Of a DNA stretch of 43,964 nt, positions 41,958-43,964 are shown piece by piece. Numbering within the stretch: position 1 is the stretch's first letter; each line of letters begins with the position of its first letter. Location: assembly GCA_937895785.1 (NCBI GenBank), contig CALBKW010000078.1:1-43964 (forward strand), read 5' to 3'. A model generated the notes under the pieces. That model was not told the origin of the DNA. It saw nothing but the letters and a program-made list of their open reading frames with translations, and did not search any database. A program made the position numbers and the translations under genes. Origin of the DNA: an uncultured Candidatus Melainabacteria bacterium. GTDB taxonomy: Bacteria > Cyanobacteriota > Vampirovibrionia > Gastranaerophilales > Gastranaerophilaceae.

Positions 41958-43624
41958 AAAATATAATTTTAGGACTTGTAATTTTTGCACTAGCATTTGC
42001 AAGTCCTAAAATGTATGCAACAAATATATTTCAGCCAGTAAGAGTTGGTATTGGTAATCAAAATTGGTCAACATTTAATTATCAAAAAATTACTCTTTTT
42101 GGCACTTCTGACGTACAAATTTATGAAAAAAATACGTCAAAATTGATTACATCAGTACCTTCTGACACAAATATTGTAATCTCTTTGAAGGATGAAACTT
42201 ACACGATTGAGGTTGGCGAAGAAACTTTCACTACTCCAGAAACACTTACTTTGGAATGTCCTAACGGATTTTTAGGTGTGGACGGATTAAAAAGAAAAGG
42301 TCGTCAAGCCCTTTATAGAACCTCTTTTGAGATAGTTAAAAAAACTAATACAACTAATTTATTTTACTTAGTAAATGTTTTAGACCTTCAAGATTACTTG
42401 AAAGGTGTTGTACCAAATGAAATGCCTGTAAGCTTTGGCATTGAAGCCCTTAAAGCGCAAGCCGTTGCGGCAAGAAACTATGTTCTAAGTCCAAGAACAA
42501 AACTCGTAAAAGAATATGACGTAGTTGATTCAGTTGCAAGTCAAGTATATTTTGGTGCTAACACAGAAGATTACCTTTCAAATCGTGCTGTTGAAGAAAC
42601 AGAAGGAATAATTGCACAATACAATTGGAATTTGATTTTAGCCCAATATAGTTCAACTGCTGGTGGCTATACAGAAAGTTTTGCAAATGTATTTTCTGAC
42701 CCAGTTAATAAAAAATTTCCATCGAGCTCAAAACCTTACTTGGTGGCAAAGGCCGATATGCTTACTCAACCTCCACTTGTTACAGAAGAGCAAGTTCGAG
42801 ATTATTATATGAACAAACCTGATTCTTATGATATTCGTTCTCCATATTATCGTTGGCAAAAAGAATGGACAAAAGAAGAATTACAAGAAGTTTTGTCAAA
42901 AACTCTTGTATCACAATCAAAAACTGGTTTCGTATTTCCAAAATTAATGAAATCGGAAGATTTTGGCGAATTAGTTTCAATAAAACCAATTAGCAGAGGT
43001 GAATCTGGCAAATTGATTGATGTTGAAATTAAAAGTACAAAAGGAACTTTTGACGTACAAAAAGAACTTGTTATCAGACGAGTTTTTCAAAAAAATAACA
43101 TCTCACTTCCTAGCGCAAATGTAGTTTTTGACTTTATTAACAACGAAGAAACAGGCGAAACAAAAATTGTTGCATACGGTGGTGGCTTCGGTCACGGTGT
43201 TGGAATGAGCCAATATGGCGCTGGTTTTATGGGCAAAGAATTAAAAATGCCTTATGATAAAATTTTAAAACACTATTATACAGGAATTTCTTTAACCACA
43301 ATACCTGTAATTATTTCATCATACCAAACACAACAAAAAGTGACTCAAAAAGTATATTTAGAACACAAAACAGCCAATTTAGTTATAGACAATAAGTTTA
43401 ATTTGTCAAAAATAAACTTAATTATAAACGGCAAAGAAACTTCAATTCCACTAACTCAAGGAATTTCAAATTTCAGAACACCCATTAAAATTGATATTTC
43501 ATATTTAGTAAAAAAAGGTGAAAATGTAATTACTTTTTGCTATCCTTTAGATGAAGGCTCAATGAAGGCAGCAAGATTATATATAGAAACGGTAAACCCA
43601 AATGCAGACAAGTTCGGCTTCTAA
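41939..43624 (+). CDS. SpoIID/LytB-domain protein (amidase enhancer / lytic enzyme family)
   Basis: 561 residues from a TTG start at 41939; it is preferred because AAGGA lies about 10 nt upstream and it gives a proper signal peptide (IKKIKNIILGLVIFALAFAS). The next ATG would remove the signal. SpoIID motifs are clear: LKGVVPNEMP and EALKAQAVAARNYVL, YSSTAGGYTESF, and YGGGFGHGVGMSQYGA. In Bacillus, SpoIID cleaves glycan strands lacking stem peptides and LytB enhances an amidase; here it probably remodels peptidoglycan outside the cytoplasm. The C-terminal 110 residues look like an added beta domain. It overlaps cysS by 19 nt and murJ by 23 nt. Confidence 0.88.
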   Translation: MGIKKIKNIILGLVIFALAFASPKMYATNIFQPVRVGIGNQNWSTFNYQKITLFGTSDVQIYEKNTSKLITSVPSDTNIVISLKDETYTIEVGEETFTTPETLTLECPNGFLGVDGLKRKGRQALYRTSFEIVKKTNTTNLFYLVNVLDLQDYLKGVVPNEMPVSFGIEALKAQAVAARNYVLSPRTKLVKEYDVVDSVASQVYFGANTEDYLSNRAVEETEGIIAQYNWNLILAQYSSTAGGYTESFANVFSDPVNKKFPSSSKPYLVAKADMLTQPPLVTEEQVRDYYMNKPDSYDIRSPYYRWQKEWTKEELQEVLSKTLVSQSKTGFVFPKLMKSEDFGELVSIKPISRGESGKLIDVEIKSTKGTFDVQKELVIRRVFQKNNISLPSANVVFDFINNEETGETKIVAYGGGFGHGVGMSQYGAGFMGKELKMPYDKILKHYYTGISLTTIPVIISSYQTQQKVTQKVYLEHKTANLVIDNKFNLSKINLIINGKETSIPLTQGISNFRTPIKIDISYLVKKGENVITFCYPLDEGSMKAARLYIETVNPNADKFGF

Positions 43625-43964
43625 CGAAGGAAAAACAACAACTATCTTAAAAGCGGCATGGCTTATCGCCGTAGTTACAGTAATAAGCAAACTCGTAGGC
43701 TTTTTACGAGATGTAATTATCGCAAACTATTATGGTGCATCAGTTGTTTCTGACGCATATTTTTACGCATATCAAATTCCAGCCCTTGCTGTAATTCTTT
43801 TAGGCGGAATTGGCGGACCGTTTCACAGTGCAACCGTTGCTGTATTTACAAAAATTGTACCAAATTTGAAAGAAAAACCTCCAGAGGTTGCAGAAAAATT
43901 ATTCAATACATTTTTAACTGCAAGTTTTATATTTTTCACTATATTAACAATAATTTTCTTTGTG
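43602..43964 (+). CDS. murJ: Lipid II flippase MurJ (MviN), N-terminal part
   Basis: The first 121 residues, open to the window edge. After a short polar start come hydrophobic helices with the MurJ hallmarks SKLVGFLRDVIIANYYGAS, SDAYFYAYQIP and GGPFHSATVAVFTK, including the conserved Arg in FLRD. MurJ moves lipid II across the inner membrane and is usually about 500 residues with 14 helices. The ATG at 43602 lies inside the SpoIID-like gene; the ribosome site is weak, and no other in-frame ATG precedes the conserved helix. Confidence 0.92.
   Translation, partial: MQTSSASNEGKTTTILKAAWLIAVVTVISKLVGFLRDVIIANYYGASVVSDAYFYAYQIPALAVILLGGIGGPFHSATVAVFTKIVPNLKEKPPEVAEKLFNTFLTASFIFFTILTIIFFV

Noticed and set aside
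1..43964. CRISPR array, prophage, insertion sequence or restriction system
   Set aside because: No regularly spaced repeats, transposase, integrase, phage structural gene or nuclease/methylase was seen; the window is mostly housekeeping genes.

Overview
The window is a strongly AT-rich bacterial chromosome segment of densely packed housekeeping genes read with the standard code. Low GC, an envelope that combines peptidoglycan synthesis with a signal-peptide-bearing S-layer-homology (SLH) protein, orphan pilin-like proteins with an FTLAE start, and a SpoIID/LytB protein beside MurJ together suggest a gut-type member of the non-photosynthetic cyanobacterial sister lineage (Melainabacteria/Vampirovibrionia, Gastranaerophilales-like). 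This placement is an inference from gene content; no 16S or other decisive marker is present.

Layout. 1-4.7 kb (mostly minus): a partial flavo-diiron protein, an EF-hand protein, an MFS transporter, a small Asn-rich protein behind a near-consensus sigma-28 promoter, and an SLH surface protein. 4.7-6.9 kb: a ClC channel/antiporter convergent with an EamA exporter. 7-13.5 kb (plus, nearly gap-free): pyrH-frr-cdsA-rnc-rpe-rsgA-ispA-PAP2-like gene-pilin-like gene. 13.5-17.3 kb: a strongly folded intergenic element, then efp-accB-accC and a TPR protein. 17.2-21.4 kb: a palindromic repeat, proS-HIT and two tandem spermidine-synthase paralogues, the first lacking key catalytic residues. 21.5-28.6 kb: a peptidoglycan cluster murF-mraY-murD-ftsW-murG ending in folC. 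28.6-29.7 kb (minus): a second sigma-28-promoter gene encoding a coiled-coil protein. 29.8-32.9 kb: pxpA-like, yvcK-like and a membrane protein with a cyclase-like fold. 32.9-38.7 kb (minus): mnmE-ribE-ribBA-GNAT and a Pro/Gln/Asn-rich protein with a FliK-like tail. 38.9-43.96 kb (plus): a full-length hybrid-cluster-protein (Hcp) homologue that has lost its metal ligands, then cysS, a SpoIID/LytB protein and the start of murJ.

Most notable are (i) the Hcp homologue with essentially all hybrid-cluster ligands substituted, (ii) two FliA/sigma-28-type promoters with exact 11-nt spacing driving proteins of unknown function without signal peptides, (iii) a degenerate SpeE next to an intact one, (iv) six genes whose predicted -10 box lies only 5-7 nt before the ATG with no Shine-Dalgarno sequence, implying leaderless mRNAs, and (v) all three convergent gene junctions sharing a 4-nt double stop. 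No tRNA, rRNA, CRISPR array, insertion sequence or prophage was recognised, and no gene-free stretch exceeds about 280 bases.
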